Shown piece by piece: positions 1 through 11,929 of a stretch of 64,000 nt of DNA (the stretch's first letter is position 1; every line of letters begins with the position of its first letter). The position numbers and the translations under genes are program-made. The notes under the pieces are model-generated. The model ran no database searches. It was not told the DNA's origin and was given only the letters and a program-made list of their open reading frames with translations. Source of the DNA: Blepharisma stoltei (Eukaryota; Ciliophora; Heterotrichea; Heterotrichida; Blepharismidae); contig CAJZBQ010000025.1 in NCBI GenBank assembly GCA_914767885.1, positions 1-64,000 on the forward strand. Reading direction: 5' to 3'.

Positions 1-2377
1 CTAACACCCTAACACACCCTAACCCACCCTAACACCCTAACACCCTAACACCCTAACACCCTAACACCCTAACACCCTAACACCCTAACACCCTAACACC
101 CTAACACCCTAACACCCTAACACCCTAACACCCTAACCACCCCTAACACCCTAACACCCTAACACCCTAACACCCTAACACCCTAACACCCCTAACACCC
201 TAACACCCTAACACACCCTAACACCCTAACACCCCTAACACCCTAACACCCACTAACACCCTAACACCCTAACACCCTAACACCCTAACACCCTAACACC
301 CTAACACCCTAACACCCTAACACCCTAACACCCTAACACCCTAACACCCTAACACCCTAACACACCCTAACACCCTAACACCCTAACACCCTAACACCCT
401 AACACCCTAACACCCTAACACCCTAACACCCTAACACCCTAACACCCTAACACCCTAACACCCTAACACCCTAACACCCTAACACCCTAACACCCTAACA
501 CCCTAACACCCTAACACCCTAACACCCTAACACCCTAACACCCTAACACCCTAACACCCTAACACCCTAACACCCTAAACACCCTAACACCCTAACACCC
601 TAACACCCTAACACCCTAACACCCTAACACCCTAACACCCTAACACCCTAACACCCTAACACCCTAACACCCTAACACCCTAACACCCTAACACCCTAAC
701 ACCCTAACACCCTAACACCCTAACACCCTAACACCCTAACACCCTAACACCCTAACACCCTAACACCCTAACACCCTAACACCCTAACACCCTAACACCC
801 TAACACCCTAACACCCTAACACCCTAACACCCTAACACCCTAACACCCTAACACCCTAACACCCTAACACCCTAACACCCTAACACCCTAACACCCTAAC
901 ACCCTAACACCCTAACACCCTAACACCCTAACACCCTAACACCCTAACACCCTAACACCCTAACACCCTAACACCCTAACACCCTAACACCCTAACACCC
1001 TAACACCCTAACACCCTAACACCCTAACACCCTAACACCCTAACACCCTAACACCCTAACACCCTAACACCCTAACACCCTAACACCCTAACACCCTAAC
1101 ACCCTAACACCCTAACACCCTAACACCCTAACACCCTAACACCCTAACACCCTAACACCCTAACACCCTAACACCCTAACACCCTAACACCCTAACACCC
1201 TAACACCCTAACACCCTAACACCCTAACACCCTAACACCCTAACACCCCTAACACCCTAACACCCTAACACCCTAACACCCTAACACCCTAACACCCTAA
1301 CACCCTAACACCCTAACACCCTAACACCCTAACACCCTAACACCCTAACACCCTAACACCCTAACACCCTAACACCCTAACACCCTAACACCCTAACACC
1401 CTAACACCCTAACACCCTAACACCCTAACACCCTAACACCCCTAACACCCTAACACCCTAACACCCTAACACCCTAACACCCTAACACCCTAACACCCTA
1501 ACACCCTAACACCCTAACACCCTAACACCCTAACACCCTAACACCCTAACACCCTAACACCCTAACACCCTAACACCCTAACACCCTAACACCCTAACAC
1601 CCTAACACCCTAACACCCTAAACACCCTAACACCCTAACACCCTAACACCCTAACACCCTAACACCCTAACACCCTAACACCCTAACACCCTAACACCCT
1701 AACACCCTAACACCCTAACACCCTAACACCCTAACACCCTAACACCCTAACACCCTAACACCCTAACACCCTAACACCCTAACACCCTAACACCCTAACA
1801 CCCTAACACCCTAACACCCTAACACCCCTAACACCCTAACACCCTAACACCCTAACACCCTAACACCCTAACACCCTAACACCCTAACACCCTAACACCC
1901 TAACACCCTAACACCCTAACACCCTAACACCCTAACACCCTAACACCCTAACACCCTAACACCCTAACACCCTAACACCCTAACACCCTAACACCCTAAC
2001 ACCCTAACACCCTAACACCCTAACACCCTAACACCCTAACACCCTAACACCCTAACACCCCTAACACCCTAACACCCTAACACCCTAACACCCCTAACAC
2101 CCTAACACCCTAACACCCTAACACCCTAACACCCTAACACCCTAACACCCTAACACCCTAACACCCTAACACCCTAACACCCTAACACCCTAACACCCTA
2201 ACACCCTAACACCCTAACACCCTAACACCCTAACACCCTAACACCCTAACACCCTAACACCCTAACACCCTAACACCCTAACACCCTAACACCCTAACAC
2301 CCTAACACCCTAACACCCTAACACCCTAACACCCTAACACCCTAACACCCTAACACCCTAACACCCTAACACCCTAA
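1..2377. repeat. Telomere, CCCTAACA repeat array
   Basis: About 2.38 kb of tandem 8-bp units reading CCCTAACA on the plus strand (G-rich strand TGTTAGGG). This is the expected C-rich orientation for a left chromosome end. Occasional variant units have one extra or missing base, mostly in the outermost 260 bp and then scattered near 575, 1245, 1440, 1620, 1826, 2060 and 2090. The array ends abruptly at unique AT-rich sequence. The unit matches the heterotrich telomere repeat known from Blepharisma and Stentor. The length exceeds the few hundred bp I associate with macronuclear telomeres in this group, which favours a germline chromosome end; that part is inference. Confidence 0.97.
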
Positions 2378-2810
2378 TAGTTTTTAATGGTCATATTCTT
2401 GGCTAAGTAATTACTCTAAAAGAATATTTACCATCATATGAAGCTGATTAATCTAAATTTACAATAAGGTATTCGAAGGATTGCAATCGCAAAGATCTTT
2501 GCATATCTATTTTTAAAAGAGAGAATATTTTCACAATATTATAGATAATTTATTTTTTGTTTAATATAAAGGTCAAATCACTAATTTTTATTTCTTCTAT
2601 CGTCTTATTGAAAAAATCAAATTTCAAGAAATAACTGCATTTTGAAGTCTTAAAATTAACAAAAATAGCGTTTTTATGGACTTTTTCTTGATTGAAAATA
2701 TAAGGCTGAATTTTTATTTCTCCAATATTGTATGCCGGGAAATTTGCACATATATTTTTGGATTAAAATTAATTTGTTTGAAAATTTCCTAAATTAAGGC
2801 TTTTATCTAC
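2378..2810. other. Subtelomeric AT-rich spacer
   Basis: Unique, AT-rich sequence between the telomere and the first gene. I see no convincing ORF in either strand using TGA as Trp, no RNA gene and no copy of the terminal motifs found elsewhere in the window. Confidence 0.5.
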
Positions 2811-4152
2811 CTATAAATTGCTGAAAACGGAAAGGCGGATATGATTCTTATAATCATCTATATAGCGCCAATGATATTGATCATTAACTCTGCTTTCAAA
2901 AATAGACCAAGGAAATTGTATTATATACGCTCTTGAATTTCCTAAAATCAGCTGTCTTTCTTTTCTCCATTTAAGAGCTTTTACATGAATTTCAGAGTAT
3001 TCGTCAATAACTTCATCGTATTCATATATGTCTGTATGGCTAAGTCCAGATATTAGAATTTTCCTATTAAAGACAATACATGAGGTATAATCACTTTCTT
3101 TGGGCAGATCACAAATATGATATCATCTATTTTGAACTAAATCAAATCTTTTACTCTAGAATTATAAATTCTAAAAATTAGTCTTATGGCAATTCATAAT
3201 TAGCTTAGCCAAAGCAGCAAATAAAATTTTCTCAGTTATTAATAATAAATAATTTAATTTTTTTAATTGAAATTTTGCTGTCTTAGAAGAGAGCAAGTCT
3301 AGATATTTGAGAGGAGCTAGCAATACTTTTAATTTTGCTACCATCATAGCCTCCAAAGATATAAATTGAGTTATTCCAATATACTCCACCTGAATATCTT
3401 ATGGGAAGCCCTGGAGGCAATATTTTTTTGATTGTAAAGCTAATAAGATCAACTATAAGAGATGCCCCTGAAATCCCTCAAGGTTTATGCCTCCAATTGC
3501 TGTAGCAGAAAAGCTCGTAATTAGGGAGATTTACAATTGTAGTTCCTTCGTCTATTAAAGGTTCAGAATTAACTATTTTTACTGTCCTCTGATGTTTTAC
3601 GATATCAATAACCAAAATTTGTGAGCCATAGGGGTTTCTTTCCGACCTGTATAAAAATCTGCTTTCAAAACTATAGAGGTTTCCTCTATATAGCGCTAAA
3701 AGCGCAGACATTTTCCCAGGAGCTTTCCAAGTTCGTCGGACCAAATCGCTTTTTGGTCCGACCAAGGCATTGATTTGGTGCAACCTACCGATAAATTCCG
3801 ATCAGAATTTATCGGCCTTACAGCGCCAAACATAGGAAACTTCTATAATTTCTTGAATAAAAAGTTCCAAGTCATTAGAAATTTCATTAATTTTTTCGTT
3901 AAAATTATCATATTTGGCTTTTATTTCTGTATTTTCATTGATCAGTGCTTCCAACTCACAATCATTTATACTTAAATTTCTGATTTTTTGTAACTCATTT
4001 TGATAAATTATTTTTCGCTTTTCTAACTCTTGCCATTTGCGTCTCGTCCAAGTTGAGCACCTCGAATTCTCTGAGAACTCGTTTTGCATTTTTTCTTTAA
4101 ATCCAGAAGCTTCTTTTAGTTTTCTCTCAAGGTCAATTTTAGTAAAAGACAT
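2811..4152 (-). CDS. Coiled-coil plus Kelch-repeat protein
   Basis: Starts at the ATG at 4152 (MSFTKIDLERKLKEA). The first ~110 residues are charged and heptad-like. The frame continues through TGA=Trp at 3799-3801 and 3475-3477, so the segments at 3802-4152 and 3478-3783 are one protein. The C-terminal half has Kelch signatures: NSIYIFGGYDG, then RFDLVQNRWYHICDLP (Trp from TGA). It resembles the Kelch genes K1-K3 at 49.6-55.4 kb (KFDLDKSVWLKIAKLP). The frame breaks between about 3290 and 3150, where an insert or decay separates the two Kelch motifs. I could not find a TA-to-TA cut that repairs it. Stop TAG at 2811-2813. This is the most telomere-proximal gene. Confidence 0.65.
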
Positions 4153-4194
4153 ATGAAATTTTTTATCTAAATAATTTATCCTACTCACGTTGAA

Positions 4195-4516
4195 TAGCCC
4201 ACTCACTCCTCCCCCTCTTTAAATTGGAACAAAATATAAGTGAAAATTTCAATTTTTGGGTCATATAACCCACTTTAAAGTGGAACAATTATTTTTCAAT
4301 AAGAAAGTTTTATAGATATAAATTATTTTTGACATAATTTAATCGAGAAAGTGCAAGTAAATTATTATTTAAACAGTTTTCACACTGAATAATTAATTAT
4401 TTTAATTAATTTTTCATAAAATAAATAAAAGTTAAAAAATATAGTTTATAAAAATTTTGTTAAAAAAAAAACTCAATTGGAACAAGATTTTTTGTTTTAA
4501 TTTAAAGGGAGGAGTA
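4195..4516. mobile_element. IES/MITE, TTTAAATTGGAAC family
   Basis: Ends are inverted copies of CTCCTCCC(C)TCTTTAAATTGGAAC: left at about 4205-4230, right at about 4492-4513, followed by GGAGTAAG. Internal direct copies of the end motif start near 4268 (CCCACTTTAAAGTGGAAC) and 4472 (AACTCAATTGGAACAAG). The right TA is at 4515-4516; the left TA is probably 4195-4196, but this side is less clean. The core is very AT-rich with no ORF. It lies just upstream of the coiled-coil/Kelch gene start. Related ends occur in the IESs at 9541, 26571 and 55771. Confidence 0.65.
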
Positions 4517-5007
4517 AGATAAATTTTTTTAGTTAGCCAGGCAATATAAATGAACTGAAATTTCAAATATGATGACATTTAAATATTTTTTGAAGGAAAT
4601 ATAAACTCATCTAATCTGTATATTATTCTATCGTTGGAATTTTTAAGTCTACTAGGATAGTTTCAATTGGTATTTTCTAATAAAAATGGCAAATTTCCCT
4701 TATAATTTTATTAAAACACCTATGTATTGATTTAATACCAGTCTTGCTCCTTTTTCTCTAATAGATTTCTAGACCATATGTGTATCTTGGCAGGAAAATT
4801 GTTTTGAAGCAATTAATAATGTTTCTGGGTCATATCCTTCCAACTTATTTATTTTCTATGAGGCTATAAACTATAAATAGCTAATGATACCTACCTAACC
4901 TCAGCTCAGTCAATTCTATATTTCGAATTGTTTTTTCCTTCTAAAAATGAAAGCAGTAAAAATATTTTAAATTAAAGATTATATAATAAATACTTTTATT
5001 AAACACA
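4517..5007. other. AT-rich intergenic region
   Basis: About 490 bp between an IES and the 3' end of the next gene. No frame longer than a few dozen codons makes sense on either strand, and no repeat was recognised. Confidence 0.4.
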
Positions 5008-6999
5008 CTAACGATAGCTTGTTAGTTTACTCCTTCGAGAGTTGCTAAACGATCGATTTGCAGGTGATACAAGCATTGGCAAAGCCTCTCTTCCAAGAGG
5101 CTCAGAGAGCGTTGATTCATTACTTATATTCCTTTTATTTCAATTTTTAGAAGCGTCCAATATGATTTGTTCAAAGTCGTTTTGCTTTCATGGCATTGCT
5201 GGGGATACTGATTCTCAGCATCTTTTAATAATATTTCCTTTTAATGATATAAGTTCAGGCCTATCAAGCTTTTTATTTCTATAAAAGAGCGGCGTCGGCT
5301 TATACATTATAGATGTCCGATAACCTGAAATAATTGAAGTTGTATTTCCACACCCAAGGCATTTTTTTTGGAGTGAAAAATTGGCAGAAGGTACAGTTGA
5401 GCTATAAGGCTCTGGTGAATATTTAGGCTTGCTCATGACCAGCTCATTTTGAAGGTCCCTTTCATAGTTTTGAGCCATTGAATGGCGATCTTCTTCATCT
5501 TGTGCTTCCAAAGCTTGCTGAATCTGAGCACATTCAACAAGACAGACGACCATTTGAGCAGTGTTGCTTAAAGAATTTTCTATTTTTTCCAAATTTTCAT
5601 CTATTTTATTATGTTTTTCCCTAGATTCTGCAGTGTTTGCTTCGAAGTCAGCTCTATCTTTTTTGACTTTTTTATTGAGGTCTTCAATTTCTTCAATCAA
5701 ATGGTTTGCAAGAGCCATACATTGGTCGTCACCAGTCTTGATTATTTTTTGCATCATTGCAAACTTATCTTTGATTTCAAACCTGAATTTTAAAATATGG
5801 GGCTCAAATTGTTCTTCAAATACTTTTTCAACTATTTCTTGTATATTTTCAATATTATAGATTTGGTTAGCTGGATTAACCTCGACTTCTTCAATTTGTG
5901 GGAGAGGTGCCTTTACATTTTGCATATTTATTGGGCTTTCAGGATCAGAAGGATTTGATAAAGCCCTCTGAGAACTCATTGCTGAGTTTTGTCTTTTAGA
6001 TTTTTTATCACTGAGAAGGTCAACCTTTCTTTGTTCAATATGTCTCATATCCTCAAGGATTTTTGTAACTTGGATTTCTCTTGGCTCCACCCCTCTTTCT
6101 ATTAATGCTTCAGAATTTAGGTCTCTTAAAAAGTTCATCTCAAACTCAGCGATTCGTTTTCGCGCCAATAAATCAAGTGAAGAATGCATATAATCAGAAA
6201 CAATGGTAGCGATTTTCAGAGGAATATACTTGTCAATAAAAGAATCTCTCTTGATTAATTCATCATTGAATTTATCTAATTTCTCTTTACAGCTCTCAAA
6301 TCTTTGCTCAATCAGAGCCTTTTCTATATTAAAAGTAGCAATGCTGAGCTTATTATAATTTTGGTCTTCCATTGATGAGAGCAGTCCTCCAGTTTCCGCT
6401 CTCAAAGAATTAACATCTTTTCTTAAACTTGCAATTTCTATAGAATTTTCAGATGATTTAATAAGCGATCTATTTGCTTTTTCCTCAGCTCTAAGATTGT
6501 AATCTATATATGCCTTCGTCATTTCTTGAAATCTTGCGTTTACACCGTTAAATTCATTCATGACTAATTGTTGGTTAGCATCAATACCCATCCTCATTTG
6601 ATTGATTTCATTTCGAGTGCTTTTGCTTAATTCGTCGAAATTATTGAGCATTTCTTGGAAGCCACCCAGCTGAAACTGAAAGGATTTTATGATTTCTTTA
6701 ATTCCTGAGAATTCTTGGTTTACTATTATTGCATCTTTCTTCCGATTGCCTTCTAATTCAGTATGCTTGTTTTTAATGCTATCTATGACAGTTTCAAAAG
6801 GCTGATCGCCTAAAACAGATAGCTCTAACTCTTTAATTCTGTCTTCTAACTGAACTACAATATTTTTTAACCTCGCATTCGTTTCTCGGTCTTCTCTTGC
6901 TTTTGAAAGGACAGGCTCCAGCTGCTGTTGCATGAGCTCACGCATCTTTGTTTCTATGTCGAACCATTCAAGCTCTCTTGTTGAGTATTCTTCTTCCAT
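5008..6999 (-). CDS. Long coiled-coil protein with CxxC motif
   Basis: About 663 residues from the ATG at 6999 to TAG at 5008-5010, reading through two TGA=Trp codons near the C-terminus (the first at 5215-5217). No introns or IESs were needed. The N-terminal ~330 residues and a second block around residues 400-500 are Glu/Lys/Gln-rich with heptad spacing, so an extended coiled coil is expected. A linker rich in Ser, Pro and Asn separates the two. Near residue 545 is a KCLGCGNTT motif, a single CxxC pair, not enough for a named zinc finger. The tail is basic and Ser-rich (RSFSNSRRSKLTSYR). The shape suggests a cytoskeletal or basal-body structural protein, but I do not recognise the family. 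Confidence 0.85.
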
Positions 7000-7034
7000 T
7001 CTTTAAATTACATTATATTAAAAATGATGCAATT

Positions 7035-7218
7035 TTATGAGTTATCATTTCTTATTTATTTTCATAATAGAATAGCTAAGAGGTAGGGTTATGACTAATT
7101 GCTTAAACGGTAGAAGCCATTGGCCGGCTTTATGGCTGACTTTTTCTTTGCTTTTCTCCTTTTCCTTCTCCCTCTGTTTTTTCTGATTCATTAAATTTCG
7201 CCTCACTCTCAGACCCAT
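7035..7218 (-). CDS. Possible small basic ORF
   Basis: A 60-codon frame beginning MGLRVRRNLMNQKKQRE, very Lys/Glu-rich, ending in TGA(Trp)-TAA. It lies between two convergent-free minus-strand genes. An upstream stretch (about 7220-7290) reads DDKSSFDSYGNAILVE in the same frame but is cut off by TAG, so an exon boundary may lie there. It could be a small basic protein, the end of a larger gene, or chance. Confidence 0.25.
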
Positions 7219-7345
7219 CTATTCAATTGATTCTACAAGAATAGCATTACCGTAAGAGTCAAAGCTACTTTTGTCGTCTATAAGGTTCCATATTGACAGT
7301 AATAATAAAAAATAATAGAATAGTTAAGAAAATGTAATAGAATAG

Positions 7346-8176
7346 TTAAGAACTTAGAGATTCTTTGATGCATTCTCTGACATCATCCAATTCAGCTAGT
7401 GCTGCTTCAAGCTCATCCAGTGGATACGTATTGATGCACTCACCTTGAAGATATATTTGAGCTGCAGATGTACTTCCAGGGGCTAAGTAAAAGCATCTTA
7501 AAAGGTCAACACACCCCAGCTGAATCTTCTCACTAACCCTTCGCAAAATTTCCAGCTTGTCAATAAAGCCTTCATCTCTTGGATCCCAGTACACAATAAC
7601 CCCTTCTTTCTGAATAAATTCGTCAAAAGATGGATATGAATCAATATCCTTGAAATCCGAGAGGAAATCAGAATGCCTTATATAATCTGCAAAGTAGTCC
7701 GTTGTGGGATTTAAAGAAAATCCTAGTTGAGTGCCGACGCTAGACATGGATTCGATCATTGGTGCAAATTGTCTACCTAAGGGAGTACTGAGGAGATCTT
7801 CAGGCAATCCTGTGATGTGGCTCGGAATTCTCTTGTTGACCAAATACCTGCAGCACTCGTCGGTAAAGTTGTTGCAATTATGCTTAATGAGATGATAAGT
7901 CGTCATTGTAAATCTGTGAGAAATGCACTTCAAAAACTGCTTAAAGTCGTCAAGAGACTTGTTTGTGACACCCATGTTTAGGGTTTGAACTGGACGTCCT
8001 GCCATCGTACTTCCAGGAGGAGCTTCGCATATTCCTCCTCCGAAGAAAAATTCAGTGCCATAAACGACTACTGCAGTGTGCCAAATTCCTTCTATTTGCC
8101 GGCCTATAAGTCCTGGGCTAAGCATCCTTGCCATACCCATAGTTAGGTCATAAATATACAAAGTAACACTTGCCAT
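7346..8176 (-). CDS. PPPDE (DeSI-like) peptidase family protein
   Basis: Starts at the ATG at 8176 (MASVTLYIYDLTMGMARML); the frame is open further upstream but only by non-ATG codons. 276 residues. The N-terminal half carries the PPPDE signature: a catalytic His in GIWHTAVVVYG, EFFFGGGI, and the catalytic Cys in HNCNNFTDE about 70 residues later. These are the two residues of the papain-like permuted fold used by DeSI deSUMOylating/deubiquitinating enzymes. The C-terminal ~110 residues (from SYPSFDEFIQKEG) are an extra domain of unknown kind, rich in acidic helices at the end. It probably acts on SUMO- or ubiquitin-like conjugates in cytosol or nucleus. Both catalytic residues are intact. 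Confidence 0.88.
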   Translation of the reverse strand: MASVTLYIYDLTMGMARMLSPGLIGRQIEGIWHTAVVVYGTEFFFGGGICEAPPGSTMAGRPVQTLNMGVTNKSLDDFKQFLKCISHRFTMTTYHLIKHNCNNFTDECCRYLVNKRIPSHITGLPEDLLSTPLGRQFAPMIESMSSVGTQLGFSLNPTTDYFADYIRHSDFLSDFKDIDSYPSFDEFIQKEGVIVYWDPRDEGFIDKLEILRRVSEKIQLGCVDLLRCFYLAPGSTSAAQIYLQGECINTYPLDELEAALAELDDVRECIKESLSS

Positions 8177-8401
8177 GACTATTATAAATGAAATTTTTGA
8201 GAAAATAGAAATGAACATTTTGAATTTTCTTATAATCATTATAATTTTATTTAATTTAAAGTGGCGATACTGACTTAATTCTATACCAGTATAAATCAAG
8301 GTTCAATTTGAGCAGTAATAAAGTTGAGAAATACTCATTCAAGAGTTTGCTGGTATAATTGCATGAATACCACTGAAAAATTTGACAAAGACTGTCAAAA
8401 A

Positions 8402-8907
8402 GCGGATACATAAAATGGCGGCATGTGTCTTCTTGCCCACAGTCATGACCTTATAGTTATGGCGAACTGGGATGGACTCCTAAGAAAATCAAATGCAGAC
8501 TCAATAGATGTGTATCTGGGGTAGATTTTGGCTGCTTTCCTGTGGTTGGATGCGGAGGTGCTCAACAAAGTTCGATGACCCATTGATATTCCGAGAAACT
8601 GGGGGGTTTCGGCCGAGGCCACAGGGGAGTAGTCTTTTTCCTGCAACTGCCAAAGGAAAACACGCTAACACCCAATAGATCCCAAGGATCCATGGAATCA
8701 AGCTACTCCAATTGCCCATAGCAGCGCGGGAGAAATCCATAAGCCGCCCACTCAAGACTGACAGAAGGTACCTGAAGTGGCATCCACCTTCGGGAGAAAA
8801 ACCCTCTGGGCTGGAGTTAAAAAGCAGCTAACCTCCTGTAAGAGAGGTCTAAAATAGCTGCGTAAGCAATATGGGTAACGCCTGACTTTAATCGCCTAAC
8901 CTAGCCT
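8402..8907. mobile_element. Retroelement-like GC-rich insert
   Basis: A markedly more GC-rich block in AT-rich surroundings, with no long frame. It is flanked by near-identical 12-bp direct repeats, GACTGTCAAAAA at 8390-8401 and GACTTTCAAAAA at 8908-8919, a plausible target-site duplication. It resembles in composition and size the other GC-rich inserts in this window that have clear duplications (13.1, 38.1, 58.6 kb). The short ORFs on its minus strand are not protein-like. Family assignment is inference. Confidence 0.5.
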
Positions 8908-9136
8908 GACTTTCAAAAATAGAATTTTGAGAGAAAAAAGCCGAATCGTCTTCATACTCTTCCTCCCAATTTTTTACGCAATGATTTTAATATTGAAGCT
9001 AAAGTGCTTTATTTTTTAAAGAAATTTCATAATGAATGAAAAAAAAGCAGCTTTCTTGATCATTGATAAAACTATTATGCGTTAATTTTTTAATTCTGCT
9101 GCTTATGAATAGGACTCATATCAGTCTAAAATTAAA

Positions 9137-11658
9137 ATGAAATTTCATAAATCAGCTACAACAAAGGATGATCCTCAGATTTTTAGACTCACTTCTTTAA
9201 ACAGTATCAACAGAATAGAGAAATCAAGCACAGACAAAATTCGATCACTTCAATCAAGTCCAAATCTTAATTCAAAACCAGTTTCACCTAGATCCTCTAG
9301 GGGCTACTTAAGCCCAATAAGTGAGCCGAGCACGTCACCAAGCTCAAGACTCCAATCATCACCAAGAATAGCTGAAATTATTGCCAACATAAAGCTGAGA
9401 GCTGAAACGTATACATAACATAGAGATTTAAAGAGATCTTTTGCAACAAAGTCGCCCAAGCTTTCGCAATGTCTCAAAAGACTGGAAAAATCAAGATATG
9501 GAAGGGAAATCGTAAGTTGTCTGGATGATAGAGTATATATTAATTTCCCTTCCTTTAAAATTTGAACAAAATATTGTTGCCTTTTGGGGGTGTTTTTGGT
9601 CAGTAGTTTACTGGCTTATTGACTGTAGCCTGTCTTCTATTTTCCAATCACAATAGAAAGCAGGCTACAGTCATAAGCCAGTAAACTAGCAATCAAAAAC
9701 ATCTATGGGCAATAATAAACTTGCAATTAAATTAAACGCCTCTTTAATTTGGAACAAAAAATTTTATATTCTAAATTAAAATTAATAGTTTTATATAAGT
9801 AACTTTAATACAAAATTTAATATAACCAAAATCAAAAAAGTTATGCTTTTTTGCCTTGAGTGGCGCGGTACGGGCGCCACTTCGGCAAGCTCCTTCTTCC
9901 AGTTGGCCGAGCCAACTCAGGTTGGTTCGGCCAACTAGAATTGACAAGTCTCCCCAAAAGGCCTCACTTGTCAATTCTCCAGTTGGTCGAACCAACCTGA
10001 GTTGGCTCGGCCAACTGGAAGAAGGAGCTTGCCGAAGTGGCGCCCATACCGCGCCACTCAAGCAAAAAGCTATACCAAGCTTGTTTTATTCTAAAGGAGA
10101 TAGCAAATATAATGCGATTAGTAGTTCAAATTGATATACAATTTTTACTGTCAGAAACGTCCTTTTTATGAGAAAATACTACAAAAAGCAGATTTCCTTA
10201 CTGTAAAAATAGTATAATATATAAATTAATTTTTCATAAAATTTAACCTACATATTTTTTTCCAATTCAAAAGGACAGTGAAGTAAGAAAAAAAAGTATG
10301 ATTCAATTATGAGCAAAAAGTCAAAACTCATTAGAGAACTTGAGCAGCTAGAAGAGGAGTTCGCTAGTATAAAAGAATCCATAAATGAAAGTGGGAAAAG
10401 TAGTTCCCTTTCAAAGCTCGAGGAAAAATATCAAAAATTAATTGAAAATATTCATAATGAGAAAAAAAATAGAGATGTCTTAAATCACATGTTTGACGTC
10501 AGAAGAGACAGCTTGACAAGTCTCAAAGACCGAGCATTGAAGTTGGAAAAAGATGTCTCTAAAGCCAAATCTTTAGAAGTTCTTTTGGATAGAAAAAATA
10601 GTACACAGCTTCAATTTCTAAGCAAAGATGAGACTCATTTATTGAGAGAAGAGAGTCTGCTGAATAGTCAAAAAAATGAACTGAGAAAGAAACTCAACTC
10701 AGAACTAAAAGAATTTGAAGGCCGTGAAACTCTGATTTCCTTTTATAAGATTTCGCAAAAAAATTGGTATGATCGCTGGGAGAGGCAAATACTTGAAAAG
10801 AAAATTGGCAAGATAGGGGCAAGTAAGCAGGAATCATCACTTTCTGAAGAAAACTATATGTCAGAACTTGAGAGAGATTTCAATCTTAATGTGGAGAATC
10901 TTCAAAGCATTAAAAATGAAACTGGGAGTGGCTCCTTGTCTGAGCTAAGTCATAAATTGGCTAACCTCCTGAACAAAAATTTTGTTTTCCTAAATTTTTT
11001 TTTAATTAATTATAAATTTATATATAATTTTTTTTCGAATTAAAAAAAATCCCCCATTCTAAATAATTTTAAAGCAAATATTAATTTAATTGTAAAATTT
11101 ATGCTTTAATATGCAAGCTGTTTAAAATTAAACAGAATTAGCTAGAGATTTCATTATAATAATTATCATTTATATATCAAAATATTTTTCATATAAAAGT
11201 TTTTATATTAAAAAAAAATTTTTTATTCGCTAATGGGGGGGTTTTGGGCAAAAATTAAGGATATTTGCTCATTATCGGAGGGGAGGAGTAAGCAAAAAGA
11301 AACGAAGCAAAACTTAATTAATTTGCAAACTGAACTCCAAGACACACTTCGTAAGCAGCAAATCGAAATATGCGAGTTAAGAAGAATTTATGAAGATTTT
11401 AGTCACAAGAATTGCTTTAACGATTCTAACCTAAATAAAAGAAGATTTGAGATTGAGCAACAGATTATACATTCGGAAATGGTTTTAGAGGGAAAAATGA
11501 GCAAGCTAAAGAAAATGAGTGAAGACTGTGCAAAAGTTATTTCAGCACTGAATAGCATTGTCAGCAAATTTAGCCGCTTTAATCGAGACTCTTACAAGCT
11601 ATCGTCATTTCCAACAAAAACGATGATTCAGATTATTTGCAATTATATATCAGGGTAA
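9137..11658 (+). CDS. Coiled-coil protein, one intron, two IESs
   Basis: One gene assembled from four blocks. It starts at ATG 9137 (MKFHKSATTKDDPQIF). A 15-nt intron at 9409-9423 (GTATACATAACATAG) removes an in-frame TAA. Removing the IES 9541-10283 joins DDRVYI to KKKKYDSIMSKK, and removing 10962-11288 joins SHKLA to KQKETKQN. Both joins keep the frame. Stop TAA at 11656-11658. The first ~100 residues are Ser/Pro-rich and disordered; the rest, from SKKSKLIRELEQLEEEF on, is almost entirely coiled coil. It may be a ciliary or centrosomal structural protein, but no family was recognised. The ATG at 10309 is an internal Met, not a separate start. Confidence 0.75.
9409..9423 (+). other. 15-nt spliceosomal intron
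   Basis: GTATACATAACATAG, GT-AG, exactly 15 nt. It contains an in-frame TAA; splicing joins AET to DLKRS. This length is the hallmark of heterotrich introns. Confidence 0.85.
9541..10283. mobile_element. IES, 743 bp, TTTAAATTGGAAC family, composite
   Basis: TA-bounded (9541-9542 and 10284-10285). The left end resembles CCCTTCCTTTAAAATTTGAAC, and the right end is its inverse, TTCCAATTCAAAAGGACAG, just before AGTAAG. An internal direct copy of the motif lies near 9741-9755. The left part also holds a separate palindrome (about 9602-9690, arms around TTACTGGCTTATTGACTGTAGCC). The centre holds a long GC-rich palindrome described separately. Cutting from TA to TA restores the coiled-coil gene exactly, which is strong evidence that it is removed in the somatic genome. 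Confidence 0.85.
9842..10072. mobile_element. GC-rich foldback element nested in an IES
   Basis: A near-perfect palindrome of about 230 bp: arms of roughly 105 bp around a short loop near 9950-9970. Outer ends are TATGCTTTTTTGCCTTGAG and its inverse CTCAAGCAAAAAGCTATA, so the element is itself TA-bounded. It is strikingly GC-rich (GGCGCGGTACGGGCGCC) compared with the AT-rich IES around it. The overlapping ORFs on both strands are mirror images of one another and are artefacts of the palindrome. It is probably a MITE that inserted into an existing IES. Confidence 0.85.
10962..11288. mobile_element. IES, 327 bp, CTCCGTGAGTGAAC family (diverged)
   Basis: TA-bounded at 10962-10963 and 11289-11290. 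The core matches the core of the intact family members at 16.7, 28.0 and 61.6 kb, in inverse orientation: TTTCATTATAATAATTATCA and AATTTATATATAATTTTTTT. The ends are decayed (CTCCTGAACAAAAATTTT on the left, ATCGGAGGGGAGGAG on the right). Removal from TA to TA restores GCT-AAG-CAA in the coiled-coil gene. Confidence 0.85.
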
Positions 11659-11929
11659 ATAGGTTTGCTTTGTAGATAAGCTGTTTATTTTTAACACAAT
11701 AGTTTTCATTTGATTTATAAAGCATTCTTGGGATATTTAATTATTCTCACAAGTCTTGTATAAATTAATAAGATTTCTGCTATTTTTGAGGATTATATAA
11801 ATGTAATTTTATTTCCATTAAACATTTAGACAAAATTGACTTCTTTCCTCAGCTTTAAATCATATGCCTAAGCCATAATTCAATTTTTAAAGTTAAATAC
11901 AAAATGCTATAAACACTTATAAATTAAAA

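Noticed and set aside
1-2377. CRISPR-like regular repeats
   Set aside because: Units are 8 bp, contiguous and telomeric, with no spacers.
3786-3832. Hairpin in the coiled-coil/Kelch gene taken at first for a short IES
   Set aside because: The frame passes straight through it when TGA is read as Trp, so nothing needs removing.
8443-8755. Minus-strand ORFs in the GC-rich insert
   Set aside because: Low-quality sequence, two frames overlapping, no family resemblance; explained by GC-rich non-coding insert.
9771-10134. Two overlapping ORFs (minus 9771-10061, plus 9856-10134) with nearly the same protein
   Set aside because: Mirror-image translations of a palindrome; no independent coding evidence.
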